Source: Caldifarciminota bacterium (GTDB lineage: Bacteria; Hydrothermota; UBA3073). Taken from it: a stretch of DNA of 64,000 bases. The DNA lies in the NCBI GenBank assembly GCA_030606335.1, contig JAUWGP010000011.1, positions 1 through 64,000 on the forward strand, read 5' to 3'. Within the stretch, counting starts at the first letter, position 1. Each line of letters starts with the position of its first letter. Of this stretch, positions 8,308-18,885 are shown piece after piece. The notes beneath the pieces were generated by a model that saw nothing but the letters and a program-made list of their open reading frames with translations, searched no databases and had not been told where the DNA came from. Position numbers and translations under genes: made by a program.

Positions 8308-10551
8308 TTAACCTCTGATCTTCCCCACTGTAACACCATCCCCACCATCTTTTAAATCAGCAAGTTCAAACGAGCCTACCCTATTATCGTTTGAAAGAAA
8401 TTCCCAGATTACTTTTTTTAAAATTCCTCTTCCTACTCCATGTATTATTCTAAAGTTTCCATCTCCTAAAAGCCACACGTCATCAATATATTTTTCGAGT
8501 TTTTGAATTGCCTCATCAGCTCTGAGGTTGCGTAGATTTATCTCATATTTAAACTCTCTACTCCTTCTAAATCTTATCTGGTGGTGTGATTCAGTCTTCA
8601 GCTCATGGGGTTTATGTATTCGTTCAAGGGATTCGTAAGGCATTTCAAATCGCACATTATCTACAAGTACTGTAACCTTCTTTTGAGTAAGACCTACTAC
8701 CTTTCCCTCAGAGTCAATTGAAGCTATTTTCACTCTATCACCAATATTAAAATCTTGATATTTTCTGGTCTTCTCAATTTGCTTCCTTTTAGTCTCCGTC
8801 TCTTGTTTAAGCCTTTTCTCTATTTCACTTTTAGCCCTGACTATACTCTTCTTTGCTGCATTACTTTCTCGTATCTCCCTGACAAGATTTTCTATATCCT
8901 TTCTTGCTTTAATAAGTATCTTTTTCTTCTCTTTCTTGATTTTTTTTAACTCTTCGCCTGTTTTTTTCTTCAGGTATTCTGCTCCGCTTAAACTATTTCT
9001 AACTGCCTCATTCCCTTCACTTAGCCTCTTTTTTATATCAGAGATTCTTCCCTTTTCCCCCTCAAGCTCTCTTAATAGCGACTCAATCTTAATCATATTC
9101 TTGTCTGCAAGCTCTTCCGCTCTCTTAAGTATTCTACCATCTATCCCAACTGAACTTGCTGTCTCAAGCCACAGGGATTCACCTGGTAAACCTATTAAAA
9201 GGTTATAGATCGGAACCCCATCTTTAGTTTTCATTCTTGCATTCTGCATGCCCTTTCCCTCAGCAACGAAGAACTTAAGGGCAGTAGAGTGGGAACTTGC
9301 AATGGTTATAGCCTTTCTCCTTGTAAACTCTTCGAGAAAAGCCGAGGCAACGGCTCTGCCCCCATCTGGTTCTGTACCCCTATCTATCTCATCTGCGAGT
9401 AGAAGGCTCTTATTTGTGGCATAGTCAAACATCTTTTTCAACTCTTTTAAATGGAATGAAAATGATGAATCGCCTGACTCTATTGAAGACTCATCGCCTA
9501 TATCACAAAATATTCTATCAAAGACAGGAAAGATAGAATCCGGTGATGCTGGAACTGGAATGCCTGACATAGCCATTAATGATAGAATGCCAATTGACTT
9601 TAATGCCACGGTCTTTCCACCCATGTTTGGACCAGTAACAAGAAGTGTCGTAAAATTCTTACCAACTTCAACACCTAAAGGAACTACATTCCTCCTCAAT
9701 TCGAGAAGTGGATGTCTACCTTTAATTATCTCTAATACCTCTCCTCCAACCTGAGGTATCTGCCATCCCTTTTCCCTTGAAATTCTTGATATTGCAACAA
9801 TAAAATCGTATTTAGAAACTATATCAATATTTGTTTCTATCTCAGTCAGCTTATCTCTAAGGTTATTAGTTAGCTGTATTAATATTCTCTTCTTCTCCTC
9901 TTCAATTTTCCTCGTAGTTATCTCAATTTCATTATTGAGAGAAACGCAGTTAGCTGGTTCTACAAAAAGGGTCTTACCACCTCTTGATATATCATGAATT
10001 ATACCATCGATCTTCTGACCCGACCTCATAGGTCTGACATATCTCTCCCCCCTCAGTGTAACGCCTTTTCCTAACTTATCCCTTATATTCTGTTTGAGGT
10101 TTCTCAGTTTATCCTTCAGTGCTAATATCTCTTCTGTTTCAATCTCTCCATCTTTTCTTATTACCGACCTTATCCTCTGTCTTTCATCTGTAAGGGGAGA
10201 AACCGATGTGATAATGGACGAGAGATATAGACAATTTTTCCTGTCAGTAAAGTACCTTTTAAGCCGACTCAAAAATTCAAGAAAATCAGCAACCTCAAGC
10301 AGTTCCTTGGGGGAAATTAACTCACTGTACTCAATCGTGGAAATAATATCAGATAGATTGCTTTCATTGTAGAAAGGAGGGTTTTCCAATTCTACACCCT
10401 CTCCAATAAATGCATATTGTTTCTCTATTTCTGTCCTATCTTTTAACGGAAAGAGTTTCTCTATTAATTCCCTGCCTCTTTTAGTACCCGCCCTTTCTGC
10501 AATTAGCGATATGACCCTGTCAAACTCAAGTCTTTCTATAAAGGTCATCAT
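8308..10551 (-). CDS. mutS2: MutS2 family protein with C-terminal Smr domain
   Basis: TGPNMGGKTVALKSIG; DEIDRGTEPDGG; C-terminal INLRNLRADEA...IIHGVGRGILKK (Smr). Confidence 0.93.
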   Translation of the reverse strand: MMTFIERLEFDRVISLIAERAGTKRGRELIEKLFPLKDRTEIEKQYAFIGEGVELENPPFYNESNLSDIISTIEYSELISPKELLEVADFLEFLSRLKRYFTDRKNCLYLSSIITSVSPLTDERQRIRSVIRKDGEIETEEILALKDKLRNLKQNIRDKLGKGVTLRGERYVRPMRSGQKIDGIIHDISRGGKTLFVEPANCVSLNNEIEITTRKIEEEKKRILIQLTNNLRDKLTEIETNIDIVSKYDFIVAISRISREKGWQIPQVGGEVLEIIKGRHPLLELRRNVVPLGVEVGKNFTTLLVTGPNMGGKTVALKSIGILSLMAMSGIPVPASPDSIFPVFDRIFCDIGDESSIESGDSSFSFHLKELKKMFDYATNKSLLLADEIDRGTEPDGGRAVASAFLEEFTRRKAITIASSHSTALKFFVAEGKGMQNARMKTKDGVPIYNLLIGLPGESLWLETASSVGIDGRILKRAEELADKNMIKIESLLRELEGEKGRISDIKKRLSEGNEAVRNSLSGAEYLKKKTGEELKKIKKEKKKILIKARKDIENLVREIRESNAAKKSIVRAKSEIEKRLKQETETKRKQIEKTRKYQDFNIGDRVKIASIDSEGKVVGLTQKKVTVLVDNVRFEMPYESLERIHKPHELKTESHHQIRFRRSREFKYEINLRNLRADEAIQKLEKYIDDVWLLGDGNFRIIHGVGRGILKKVIWEFLSNDNRVGSFELADLKDGGDGVTVGKIRG

Positions 10552-10674
10552 TTAATATACAGTTATGTTAAGGCTATAGTATAAAAAGATATCTTATTTA
10601 CAAGTACCTTTCAGGTTATGTAAAATTCGATACCCAATTACTCAAGTATCAGGTTCACTCTCTACGAACTCCAT

Positions 10675-10866
10675 TTACCTTCTGGATGTTCCTCTTCTTG
10701 TCGCCAATAGCCTTTTGGCATTCTTCTGCTTGCGTTTTTCAGATGGCTTTTCGTAATACTCTCGTTGCTTTAACATAGAGAGTATACGGTTTTTTTCACA
10801 CTCTCTTTTAAACCTGCGGAATGCAGATTCAAAGGACTCTCCATCTCTAACCTTGACAGAAAGCAT
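10675..10866 (-). CDS. rpsU: 30S ribosomal protein S21
   Basis: [53 protein letters not shown] ribosome-binding site upstream. Confidence 0.93.
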   Translation of the reverse strand: MLSVKVRDGESFESAFRRFKRECEKNRILSMLKQREYYEKPSEKRKQKNAKRLLATRRGTSRR

Positions 10867-10922
10867 CCAATTCACCTCCTCCCAAAAAGTAAAGTATTGT
10901 CGAAAACTTAACCACAGATTCA

Positions 10923-10984
10923 CCCTGTTAAATATTTACAAAATTAATTACAACTAATCACTCCTGGTTCTTTATTTAACAGGG
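10923..10984 (-). repeat. 62-bp TIR element, inverted copy
   Basis: CCCTGTTAAATA at 10923-10934 and TATTTAACAGGG at 10973-10984, same length as 6044 copy. Confidence 0.85.
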
Positions 10985-11102
10985 GAACCATATAGAATAT
11001 TAAGTATTAAGTAATTAAAAAAGAGTCTTATGCCTTCCCTACCTAAATTATTATCCTTTGCCTACCAATCTATAAACAGCCTGAAGTTTCAACTCTATAA
11101 AC

Positions 11103-12221
11103 TTAAGTTTTTATTTTCGATAACTTATTTATAAGCTCCCTAACCTCCCTTGAAGGACGTTTGGGAACATCAACATAAACCTCAACCAACTGTGCACCAC
11201 TTCCATATCCCTGTAAATTTGGCATGCCCTTACCGCGTAATCTGAAAACCTGACCTGATTGAGTACCAGCTGGTATCTTCAACATCACGTCTCCAGATAG
11301 AGTTTTAACCTTAATCTTTCCGCCTAAAACTGCCAAAGGATAAACTATTGGAACCCGAATGTGTATATTGTTCCCATTACGTGTAAACACATGGTCTGGC
11401 TTCTCCTCGACAACCACTATTAGATCCCCTGGTGGTCCATTATGTTCTCCTACATTTCCCTGTCCTCTTAATGACAGGTAATTACTATTTTGTACTCCTG
11501 CTGGTATCTTTGCCTTTATTGTCGTAATCTTTCCTACCACTCCTGTGCTATTACAGGAAGTACAAACCTCTTCTGCTATCTCTCCTCTTCCTCTACAGTT
11601 CGGACACACAGAAACGCTTGAGAACTGTCCAAATACACTTTGTTGTGTTTGTCTCACTCTTCCCTGACCACCACATACAGGACAGGTCTTAAACCCCTTT
11701 CCCCCTTTTCCTCCACAATCCTTACAGGTCTCCTTTCGTTTTATACGAATTTTCTTCTCTGCACCAGTATATATCTCTTTTAATGTAAGTGGTATCCTAA
11801 CCTTAATATCCCTTCCACGTGTTGTATATCTCCCTCTTCTCTGGGTCGTTCCAGTTCCGAAAAGGTCTCCGAATATAGAGCCACCGAATAGATCACCAAG
11901 CCCACCACTGAATACTTCAGAGAATAAATCTCCCAGGTCAGTCTGATGTGCTCTCATGAAGTCTCCCATATCGAAACCACCAGGACCATATTGCTGTGAG
12001 ACTCCTGCATGTCCGTATCTATCATATGCAGCCCTCTTCTGGGTATCCATTAGTACATCATAAGCCTCGGAAATCTCTTTAAACTTTTCCTCTGCCTCTG
12101 CCTTATTATTTGGATTCATGTCAGGATGGTGTTTTCTTGCAAACTCTCTATATGCCGTCTTTATCTCATCCAGACTTGCATCCTTTGAAATCCCAAGTAT
12201 TTCATAATAATCCCTTGGCAT
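11103..12221 (-). CDS. dnaJ: chaperone DnaJ
   Basis: J domain HHPDMNP, four CxxCxGxG repeats. Confidence 0.95.
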   Translation of the reverse strand: MPRDYYEILGISKDASLDEIKTAYREFARKHHPDMNPNNKAEAEEKFKEISEAYDVLMDTQKRAAYDRYGHAGVSQQYGPGGFDMGDFMRAHQTDLGDLFSEVFSGGLGDLFGGSIFGDLFGTGTTQRRGRYTTRGRDIKVRIPLTLKEIYTGAEKKIRIKRKETCKDCGGKGGKGFKTCPVCGGQGRVRQTQQSVFGQFSSVSVCPNCRGRGEIAEEVCTSCNSTGVVGKITTIKAKIPAGVQNSNYLSLRGQGNVGEHNGPPGDLIVVVEEKPDHVFTRNGNNIHIRVPIVYPLAVLGGKIKVKTLSGDVMLKIPAGTQSGQVFRLRGKGMPNLQGYGSGAQLVEVYVDVPKRPSREVRELINKLSKIKT

Positions 12222-12239
12222 AGCTTTACAATTTATTAA

Positions 12240-12375
12240 TATAAATTAGAATACCAGAATATCAGGATACCGGTTGGTAGAATACCAGAAGATCAGTTTC
12301 TGACACTCCCAATCTGCTTTACTGATAACCTGATACACTCCCTACTGATAATCAGATTTCCTGATATACTTATAA
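12240..12375. repeat. ATATCAG/CAG-rich short-period repeat between dnaJ and dnaK
   Basis: repeated (A/T)ATCAG(G/A) units in both orientations; similar at 45835-45945 and 61535-61600. Confidence 0.6.
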
Positions 12376-12386
12376 TTGTCTATTTA

Positions 12387-14366
12387 TCATTTACTTCCCT
12401 CTTCCTTCTTCTCCTCCTCGTCTATTACCTCATATTCTGCTTCCTGAGGACCCTCTTCTGGTTTTGCTTCCTCTTTTTCCTCCGTCTTTTTACCTGCCTC
12501 TCCTACCTTCTCATCAGTTTTTTTATACATCTCCTCTGCCAGTTTATACGATGCCTTTTGAACCTCATCTATTGCCTTCTTTATCGCCTCTATATTGCTA
12601 CCATCCTTTACCTTCTTCAGAGAAGAGAGTGCATTTTCTATGTTACCCCTTTCCTCCTGGGACACCTTATCACCAAATTCCTTTAAAGAATTTTCCACAG
12701 AAAATAGAACTGCATCTGCCTGGTTTCTCACCTCAATAAGTTCCTTCTTCTTCTTATCCTCCGCCTCATGCTCTTTCGCCTCCTTTTTCATCCTCTCTAT
12801 CTCTTCATCAGATAGACCTGAAGATGATGTTATACGGATGGATTGTTCTTTCCCTGTTGCCTTATCCTTAGCAGTAACATGCATTATTCCATCGGCATCC
12901 ATATTAAATGTAACCTCAATTTGAGGAACTCCCCTTGGTGCGGGTGGTATTCCCATAAGGTCAAATCTACCTAATGTGCGGTTATCCACTGCCATAGGTC
13001 GTTCACCCTGAAGGACATGTATGGTTACAGCAGTCTGACCATTCTCAGCAGTTGTAAATATCTGACTCTTACGTGTAGGAATTGTTGTATTTCTGGTAAT
13101 AAGAGAAGTCATAACACCACCGAGTGTCTCGATTCCAAGTGTAAGTGGTGTAACATCTAAAAGGAGGATGTCTTTTTTGGTATCCTCACCACCTGCGAGC
13201 CTATCTCCCTGGATGCTTGCGCCAATAGCAACTACCTCATCAGGATTTACTCCCTTGTGCGGCTCCTTGCCAAAGAAATTTTTGACAAATTCAAGAACCT
13301 TTGGCATCCTCGTCATACCACCCACAAGAACAATTTCGTCTATATCCTCAACGCCTTTTATTTCTGAGCCAGGTTTTGCTACTGCATCCTCCAGAGCTTT
13401 CTGGGTGGGTGCCTTCATGCGAGCTATAAGGTCTGAAATCAACGATTCAAGTTTTGCTCTGGTTAACTTCATCTCGAGATGTTTTGGACCCGATGAGTCT
13501 GCAGTAATAAATGGAAGATTAATATCGGTCTCGAGGACTGTAGAAAGTTCACACTTGGCCTTTTCTGCAGCATCCCTGATTCTCTGAAGTGCCGCCTTGT
13601 CCTTTCTTAAGTCTATCCCGTGTTCTTTTCTAAATTCATCTGCAACCCAATCTAATATTCGCTGGTCAAAGTTATCGCCACCAAGGTGTGTATCCCCACT
13701 CACTGCAAATACATCTATCACAAGTGGTGTTTTGCTTGTATCTATCTCCAGTATGGATATGTCGAATGTCCCACCACCCAGGTCGAACACTACAATCCTT
13801 TGCTTCTTCGACGAGCCAAGACCATATGCAAGCGAAGCAGCAGTAGGTTCATTAATTATTCTTGCCACCTCGAGTCCAGCTATCTTACAGGCATCCTTAG
13901 TCGCCTGTCTTTGAGAATCGTTGAAATATGCAGGAACTGTTACCACAACCTTTTGTACTTTCTCACCAAGATGTGCCTCTGCCGCCTCTTTTAGGTATTT
14001 AATAACCATGGAGGATATCTCTGGTGGTGAAAACTGCTTTCCGGCAACAAGTACTCTTGCATCCTGATGAGGACCCTTTACAACCTTATAGGGCACAAGT
14101 TTCATCTCCTCGTTAACCTCATTAAACCTTCTACCCATGAATCTTTTTATAGAATATATTGTATTCTCTGGATTTGTTATCATCTGTCTCTTGGCAACAG
14201 GACCGACTAGCCATTCTTTTGTTTTCGCATTAAACGCAACTATAGATGGGGTTGTCCTACCTCCATCTGGATTGGGTATTACAACCTTTTCGTTACCATC
14301 GACTATTGCAACACATGAGTTCGTGGTTCCGAGATCTATTCCTATTATCCTCTCTTTTTTTGCCAT
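12387..14366 (-). CDS. dnaK: chaperone DnaK
   Basis: [30 protein letters not shown]. Confidence 0.97.
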   Translation of the reverse strand: MAKKERIIGIDLGTTNSCVAIVDGNEKVVIPNPDGGRTTPSIVAFNAKTKEWLVGPVAKRQMITNPENTIYSIKRFMGRRFNEVNEEMKLVPYKVVKGPHQDARVLVAGKQFSPPEISSMVIKYLKEAAEAHLGEKVQKVVVTVPAYFNDSQRQATKDACKIAGLEVARIINEPTAASLAYGLGSSKKQRIVVFDLGGGTFDISILEIDTSKTPLVIDVFAVSGDTHLGGDNFDQRILDWVADEFRKEHGIDLRKDKAALQRIRDAAEKAKCELSTVLETDINLPFITADSSGPKHLEMKLTRAKLESLISDLIARMKAPTQKALEDAVAKPGSEIKGVEDIDEIVLVGGMTRMPKVLEFVKNFFGKEPHKGVNPDEVVAIGASIQGDRLAGGEDTKKDILLLDVTPLTLGIETLGGVMTSLITRNTTIPTRKSQIFTTAENGQTAVTIHVLQGERPMAVDNRTLGRFDLMGIPPAPRGVPQIEVTFNMDADGIMHVTAKDKATGKEQSIRITSSSGLSDEEIERMKKEAKEHEAEDKKKKELIEVRNQADAVLFSVENSLKEFGDKVSQEERGNIENALSSLKKVKDGSNIEAIKKAIDEVQKASYKLAEEMYKKTDEKVGEAGKKTEEKEEAKPEEGPQEAEYEVIDEEEKKEEGSK

Positions 14367-14416
14367 TATGTCACCTCCTGAAAATAATTAAGTTACTGGT
14401 TAAAAAATTAATATTG

Positions 14417-14902
14417 CTACTCCACTTTTTTCTTTGCAACCACAACCTTTGCAGGACGTGCAAGCCTGCCTTTAAGATTATAACCCTTCTCCATTTCCTC
14501 TATAATAATGCCATCTTTATGCTCCTTTGACTTAAGTACTGAAACTGCCTCATGAAAATTCGGGTCAAACTCCTTTCCAACTGACTCAAATGATTCAACT
14601 CCCTCATTTTTCAATATCCCTAAAAGATGTTTATATATAAGTTCGACCCCTTTATAAAATGAATCATCTTTATGTTTAACCTTAAGAGCCCTCTCAAAAT
14701 TGTCTATAACTGGGATTAACCCCTTCAGGAGTCTCTCATTTGAATAATTTAAAAATTCCTCCATTTCCCTCTTTACTCGCTTTTTATAATTTTCATAATC
14801 AGAAAGAGTCATGAGATATTTATTCTTCAATTCTTTTATCTCTTTATCTTTCTTTTTTATCCCCTCCTCAATTTCCCTTTTTTTCTTCCTCCTCTTCTCC
14901 AT
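14417..14902 (-). CDS. grpE: nucleotide exchange factor GrpE
   Basis: DYENYKKRVKREMEEFLNYSNERLLKGLIPVIDNFERAL; FDPNFHEAVSV. Confidence 0.92.
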   Translation of the reverse strand: MEKRRKKKREIEEGIKKKDKEIKELKNKYLMTLSDYENYKKRVKREMEEFLNYSNERLLKGLIPVIDNFERALKVKHKDDSFYKGVELIYKHLLGILKNEGVESFESVGKEFDPNFHEAVSVLKSKEHKDGIIIEEMEKGYNLKGRLARPAKVVVAKKKVE

Positions 14903-14955
14903 GCTTCCTCCGAATGAAAATAATTATTAAAGGTTAAAAATCAAATTGAATTTAA

Positions 14956-15645
14956 CTATATATCTGTCACTATAGTTCCGATTCTATCCCATCTTATTTT
15001 ACTAATCAGCTTGTAGATCGGTGTTTCTTTTCCCCAGGACCAGTAGATTATAAATGGCTTTCCTCGAAGGTTTTCAAAGTTTAAAGGTCCCCAGAATCTC
15101 GAATCAAAAGAGTTATCCCTGTTATCTCCCATCAGGAATACATGTCCCTCAGGTACAACTACCGGACCAAAATTATCCCTGACATAACCACCTGCTTTAT
15201 TGAATTTTCCCTCTAACCAATAACTCTGATAAATTTCTCTGTCCTGGATATCAAGAGATTTAAATACCCTATTATCTGTATGGTTAGCATACGGTTCATC
15301 GACAGGTCTACCATTCAAATAAAGCATCTTATTCCTTATCTCAACCGTATCTCCAGGGATTGCAATACATCTCTTCACAAAGTCCTTACGCTCGAGCGGA
15401 AACCTAAAAATGACGATTTCTCCCCTTTTGGGACTATTCCACTTGAATAACATTTTATTTACAAATGGTACCTGTAAACCATAATTAAACTTCGTGGCAA
15501 AGAGGAAATCACCAATAAGCAGGGTATTCTCCATTGAGCCTGTAGGGATTTTGTAGGCTGAAGCTACGTAAGCCCTTATTACAAGTACTGCAATAACTAT
15601 GGATAGAACATCATATATCCAGCCTCTCCTTTTCTTTATACCCAT
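14956..15645 (-). CDS. lepB: signal peptidase I
   Basis: IPTGSMENTLLIGDFL, KRCIAIPGD, VFLMGDNRDNSFDSRFWG. Confidence 0.95.
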   Translation of the reverse strand: MGIKKRRGWIYDVLSIVIAVLVIRAYVASAYKIPTGSMENTLLIGDFLFATKFNYGLQVPFVNKMLFKWNSPKRGEIVIFRFPLERKDFVKRCIAIPGDTVEIRNKMLYLNGRPVDEPYANHTDNRVFKSLDIQDREIYQSYWLEGKFNKAGGYVRDNFGPVVVPEGHVFLMGDNRDNSFDSRFWGPLNFENLRGKPFIIYWSWGKETPIYKLISKIRWDRIGTIVTDI

Positions 15646-15672
15646 TTTTAAACCCCCTTATAACGAACTTAG

Positions 15673-15947
15673 TATTGTCAATAAACTTTTACCTATTTTC
15701 TTCTAATTCGTTAGCTAACGAACAACCTACAATTTTAAAAGCAGTTATCTACTTTTTGCTTGCCTCCCCCTGATTCTTGTGGAGGTCGGATTCCTGCCAG
15801 ACGCCTGCCTGCCGGTAGGCAGGGCAGACGGGTATCCGACCCGTTTCTTTTGCGGGTTCGATAAATCGAACCCCTACATTTATGGTTTACCTTTTGGATT
15901 CGATAAATCGAACCTCTACATTTTTGCTTTCATACTATTTTTGACAC
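15673..15947 (-). repeat. dispersed ~0.27-kb composite palindromic element, copy 1 (upstream of lepB)
   Basis: reverse complement closely matches 56498-56720; contains TTCGTTAGCTAACGAA and GGTTCGATAAATCGAACC palindromes. Confidence 0.9.
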
Positions 15948-16032
15948 TAACTCGAACTTTTTCCTATGTAAAATCTAAGTATAAATATTTGTCTTATATA
16001 ATAGTTGCAATTCTTGCATAGATGTTACAAAA

Positions 16033-17811
16033 TCATTCTCTTACACAAAGAAAAGCCTCCTTAGGTATCTCCACCATACCTATGCGTTTCATCTTCTTCT
16101 TACCCTCTTTCTGCCTTTCAAGTAGTTTTCGCTTCCTTGTTACATCTCCCCCATAGCACTTTGCTGTTACATCCTTTCTTATTGGAGCAACTCTCGACTT
16201 TGCAATTATCCTTCCATTACTGGCTGCCTGTATGATAACCTCAAATAACTGTCTGTGTATAACTTGTTTCAATCTTCTAACAAGTCTTACTGCATCAAAA
16301 TATGCATTATCTCTTATAACTATACTCGAAAGGGCATCAACCTGTTTACTATTTACCAGTATATCTACTTTAACAAAGTCACCAGATCTGTATTCCAGAA
16401 ACTCATAGTCAAGTGAAGCAAAACCTTGCGATATTGACTTCAATGTGTCATAAAAATCAAAAATCAGCTCTGAGAGAGGAATTTCATATTCTATCTCCAC
16501 CATATTCTCTCTGTGATAGAATATAGATTTCTGTATTCCTCTCCTCTTCTCACAGAGCTTGAGTATACTCCCAATATACCCCGGGGGTGTAAATATCTTT
16601 GCCTTTACAACAGGTTCCTCTATAACATTTATCTCTATAGGCTTAGGCATTTGACCGGGATTCTCCACCCATTCAGTATCTCCATTCTGCATCTTAACCT
16701 TATACCTTATATTTGGAGATGTGGAGATTATAGAGATATTCATTTCTCTCTCAAGTCTCTCTTCGATAATCTTCTTGTGTAACATCCCAAGAAACCCACA
16801 TCTGAAGCCAAACCCTAATGCAACTGAAGTCTCTGGCTCATAAATAAGGCTTGAATCTGTCAACACAAGTTTTTCAAGGGCATCTTTCAATGAATTGTAT
16901 TTCTCCCCATCTGCGGGATATATCCCGGCATAAACATATGGAGTTACCTCACGATAGCCCGGTAATGGTTTGACATTTTGACTTTTGACTTTTGACTTTT
17001 GACTTTCTATTACCGTGTCTCCTGTCTTTATATCCTTAGCACCTCTTATGTTGCATATTATATATCCCACATCACCAGTTTGAAGGATTTCTGATTTTAC
17101 CTTTTTAGGGGAAAAATATCCTACCTCCTGAACCTCAAAGTTCTTACCACTTTTAATGAACCTAACGTTAATGCCAGTTTCTATACTACCACTCATAATT
17201 CTCAGATACGGTATTGCACCTCTGTACTCGTCATAGTATGAATCAAATATTAATGCCTTAAGTGTAGAACCACTATCATGAGGTGGGGGAATTTTCTCTA
17301 CTATCCGCTCCATTAGATTCTCTATCCCCCATCCGTTCTTAGCAGATACAAGGAGTATCTCCTCCTCTTCCACATTAAGAAGGTCGATAATCTCTTCTTT
17401 TATATCCTCGATATGTGCATTGGGTAAATCTATCTTATTAATAACCGGAATGATTGTAAGTCCTACATCGAGAGCCATATAAAGATTACTCACAGTCTGC
17501 GCCTGTACACCCTGAACAGCATCAACAATAAGAACTGCACCCTCACAAGCAACCAAACTTCTTGTCACCTCATATGAAAAATCAACATGTCCAGGAGTAT
17601 CTATTAGGTTAAAAATAAAACCCTTGTACTTCATCCTTGTGGGATGTGCCTTTATTGTTATTCCATGCTCCCGTTCAAGTTCCATGGCATCTAAAACCTG
17701 ATCTCTCATAAGTCTTTTCGGGATGGTGCCTGTAATTTCAAGCATCCTATCCGCAAGGGTAGATTTCCCATGGTCTATATGAGCAATTATACAGAAGTTT
17801 CGTTTATTCAT
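16033..17811 (-). CDS. lepA: elongation factor 4
   Basis: AHIDHGKSTLADRMLE; C-terminal KCYGGDVTRKRKLLERQKEGKKKMKRIG. Confidence 0.96.
   Translation of the reverse strand: MNKRNFCIIAHIDHGKSTLADRMLEITGTIPKRLMRDQVLDAMELEREHGITIKAHPTRMKYKGFIFNLIDTPGHVDFSYEVTRSLVACEGAVLIVDAVQGVQAQTVSNLYMALDVGLTIIPVINKIDLPNAHIEDIKEEIIDLLNVEEEEILLVSAKNGWGIENLMERIVEKIPPPHDSGSTLKALIFDSYYDEYRGAIPYLRIMSGSIETGINVRFIKSGKNFEVQEVGYFSPKKVKSEILQTGDVGYIICNIRGAKDIKTGDTVIESQKSKVKSQNVKPLPGYREVTPYVYAGIYPADGEKYNSLKDALEKLVLTDSSLIYEPETSVALGFGFRCGFLGMLHKKIIEERLEREMNISIISTSPNIRYKVKMQNGDTEWVENPGQMPKPIEINVIEEPVVKAKIFTPPGYIGSILKLCEKRRGIQKSIFYHRENMVEIEYEIPLSELIFDFYDTLKSISQGFASLDYEFLEYRSGDFVKVDILVNSKQVDALSSIVIRDNAYFDAVRLVRRLKQVIHRQLFEVIIQAASNGRIIAKSRVAPIRKDVTAKCYGGDVTRKRKLLERQKEGKKKMKRIGMVEIPKEAFLCVRE
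16969..17006. repeat. TTTTGAC heptamer array inside lepA
   Basis: tttgacattttgacttttgacttttgacttttgacttt. Confidence 0.9.
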
Positions 17812-18024
17812 AATTCTTTTGCCACCAAGGCGCGAAGGGTTTATCTGGTTTGTTTGGTTTATCTTGTTTATTTAGTTGTTAGTGCATAGTGCTTACTACA
17901 TCCTCTCCCTTTGCTCCGATTCTCCGTTTCAACTATTCTCTCTCTCTACGCCTTACGCTTTACGCTTTTCCCTCTTCGCGACTGGGAAGTCGCTCCTACA
18001 TTCCCTCCGTCAAACGACGGACTC

Positions 18025-18885
18025 CTACCTTCTCTGAAATCTCTCTGGAATTACTACTATGCTGTCAATTAGTCTGGTCCTACCAAAATAAACTGCAAGG
18101 GCAAGTAGTACCGGTCCCTCTATTCTCTCTACGAGTTTTAGATTTTGGCTATCGACCACCTCTATATACTCAATTCGTGCAGTCGTTTTCTTCTCTATCA
18201 TATTCTGTATTGCTTTTACGACCTTATATGCATCGTTCTCGCCCTCTTCAATCAATTTCTTTCCAAAAAGTAAGGCTTGATAAAGAACTGCAGCGTCTTT
18301 CCTTTCCCTATTATTTAAGTATATATTTCTTGAAGAGACCGCAAGACCATCATCTTCTCTAACCGTAGGAGATGTAACTATCTCAATATCAAGGTTCGTA
18401 TCAGAAACCATTTTTTTAATCATAATCACCTGTTGGTAATCTTTCTCTCCAAATACTGCAAGTTGGGGTCTCACGATGTTAAAAAGCTTCATACATACAG
18501 TTGCTACTCCCCTCATATGTCCGTGTCTTCTTGCACCACAGAGTGTGGTATCAAATCCTTCCACCTCAACATTGGTAGAATAACCCTGAGGATAAAAATC
18601 TCCGACATCTGGATAAAAGAGTATATCACATTCTACCTCCTCCAGGAGTCGTCTATCATGTTCAAAATCCCTTGGATAGGTTTTGATATCCTCAGATGGA
18701 CCAAATTGCTTTGGGTTTACGAATATACTAACTACAACAATGTCAGACATTGATCTTGCCCTATCAACAAGAGAAAGATGACCTCTGTGTAAGAAACCCA
18801 TTGTAGGTACAAATCCTATATACCTATTCTTGTGAAGTTTTCCAGATAGGGTCTGCATATTTTTTACAGTAGTAATTATCTCCAT
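18025..18885 (-). CDS. panC: pantothenate synthetase
   Basis: GFVPTMGFLHRGHLSLV; FVNPKQFGPSEDIKTYPRD; GEKDYQQ. Confidence 0.94.
   Translation of the reverse strand: MEIITTVKNMQTLSGKLHKNRYIGFVPTMGFLHRGHLSLVDRARSMSDIVVVSIFVNPKQFGPSEDIKTYPRDFEHDRRLLEEVECDILFYPDVGDFYPQGYSTNVEVEGFDTTLCGARRHGHMRGVATVCMKLFNIVRPQLAVFGEKDYQQVIMIKKMVSDTNLDIEIVTSPTVREDDGLAVSSRNIYLNNRERKDAAVLYQALLFGKKLIEEGENDAYKVVKAIQNMIEKKTTARIEYIEVVDSQNLKLVERIEGPVLLALAVYFGRTRLIDSIVVIPERFQRR

Noticed and set aside
13168-13994. Several antisense ORFs over dnaK
   Set aside because: Shadow ORFs opposite conserved DnaK
14902-14956. Looked for CIRCE (TTAGCACTC-N9-GAGTGCTAA) upstream of grpE/dnaK
   Set aside because: Not present by eye in 14903-14955 or 14367-14416; no HrcA in window
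15676-15681. TTGACA box at end of the composite element considered as -35 for lepB
   Set aside because: No -10 at suitable distance (about 12 bp to TTATAA) and too near the start codon; same at 56711
15779-16021. 80-aa ORF within repeat element copy 1
   Set aside because: Composed of palindromic repeat translation (GFDKSNPYIYGLPFGFDKSNLYIF)
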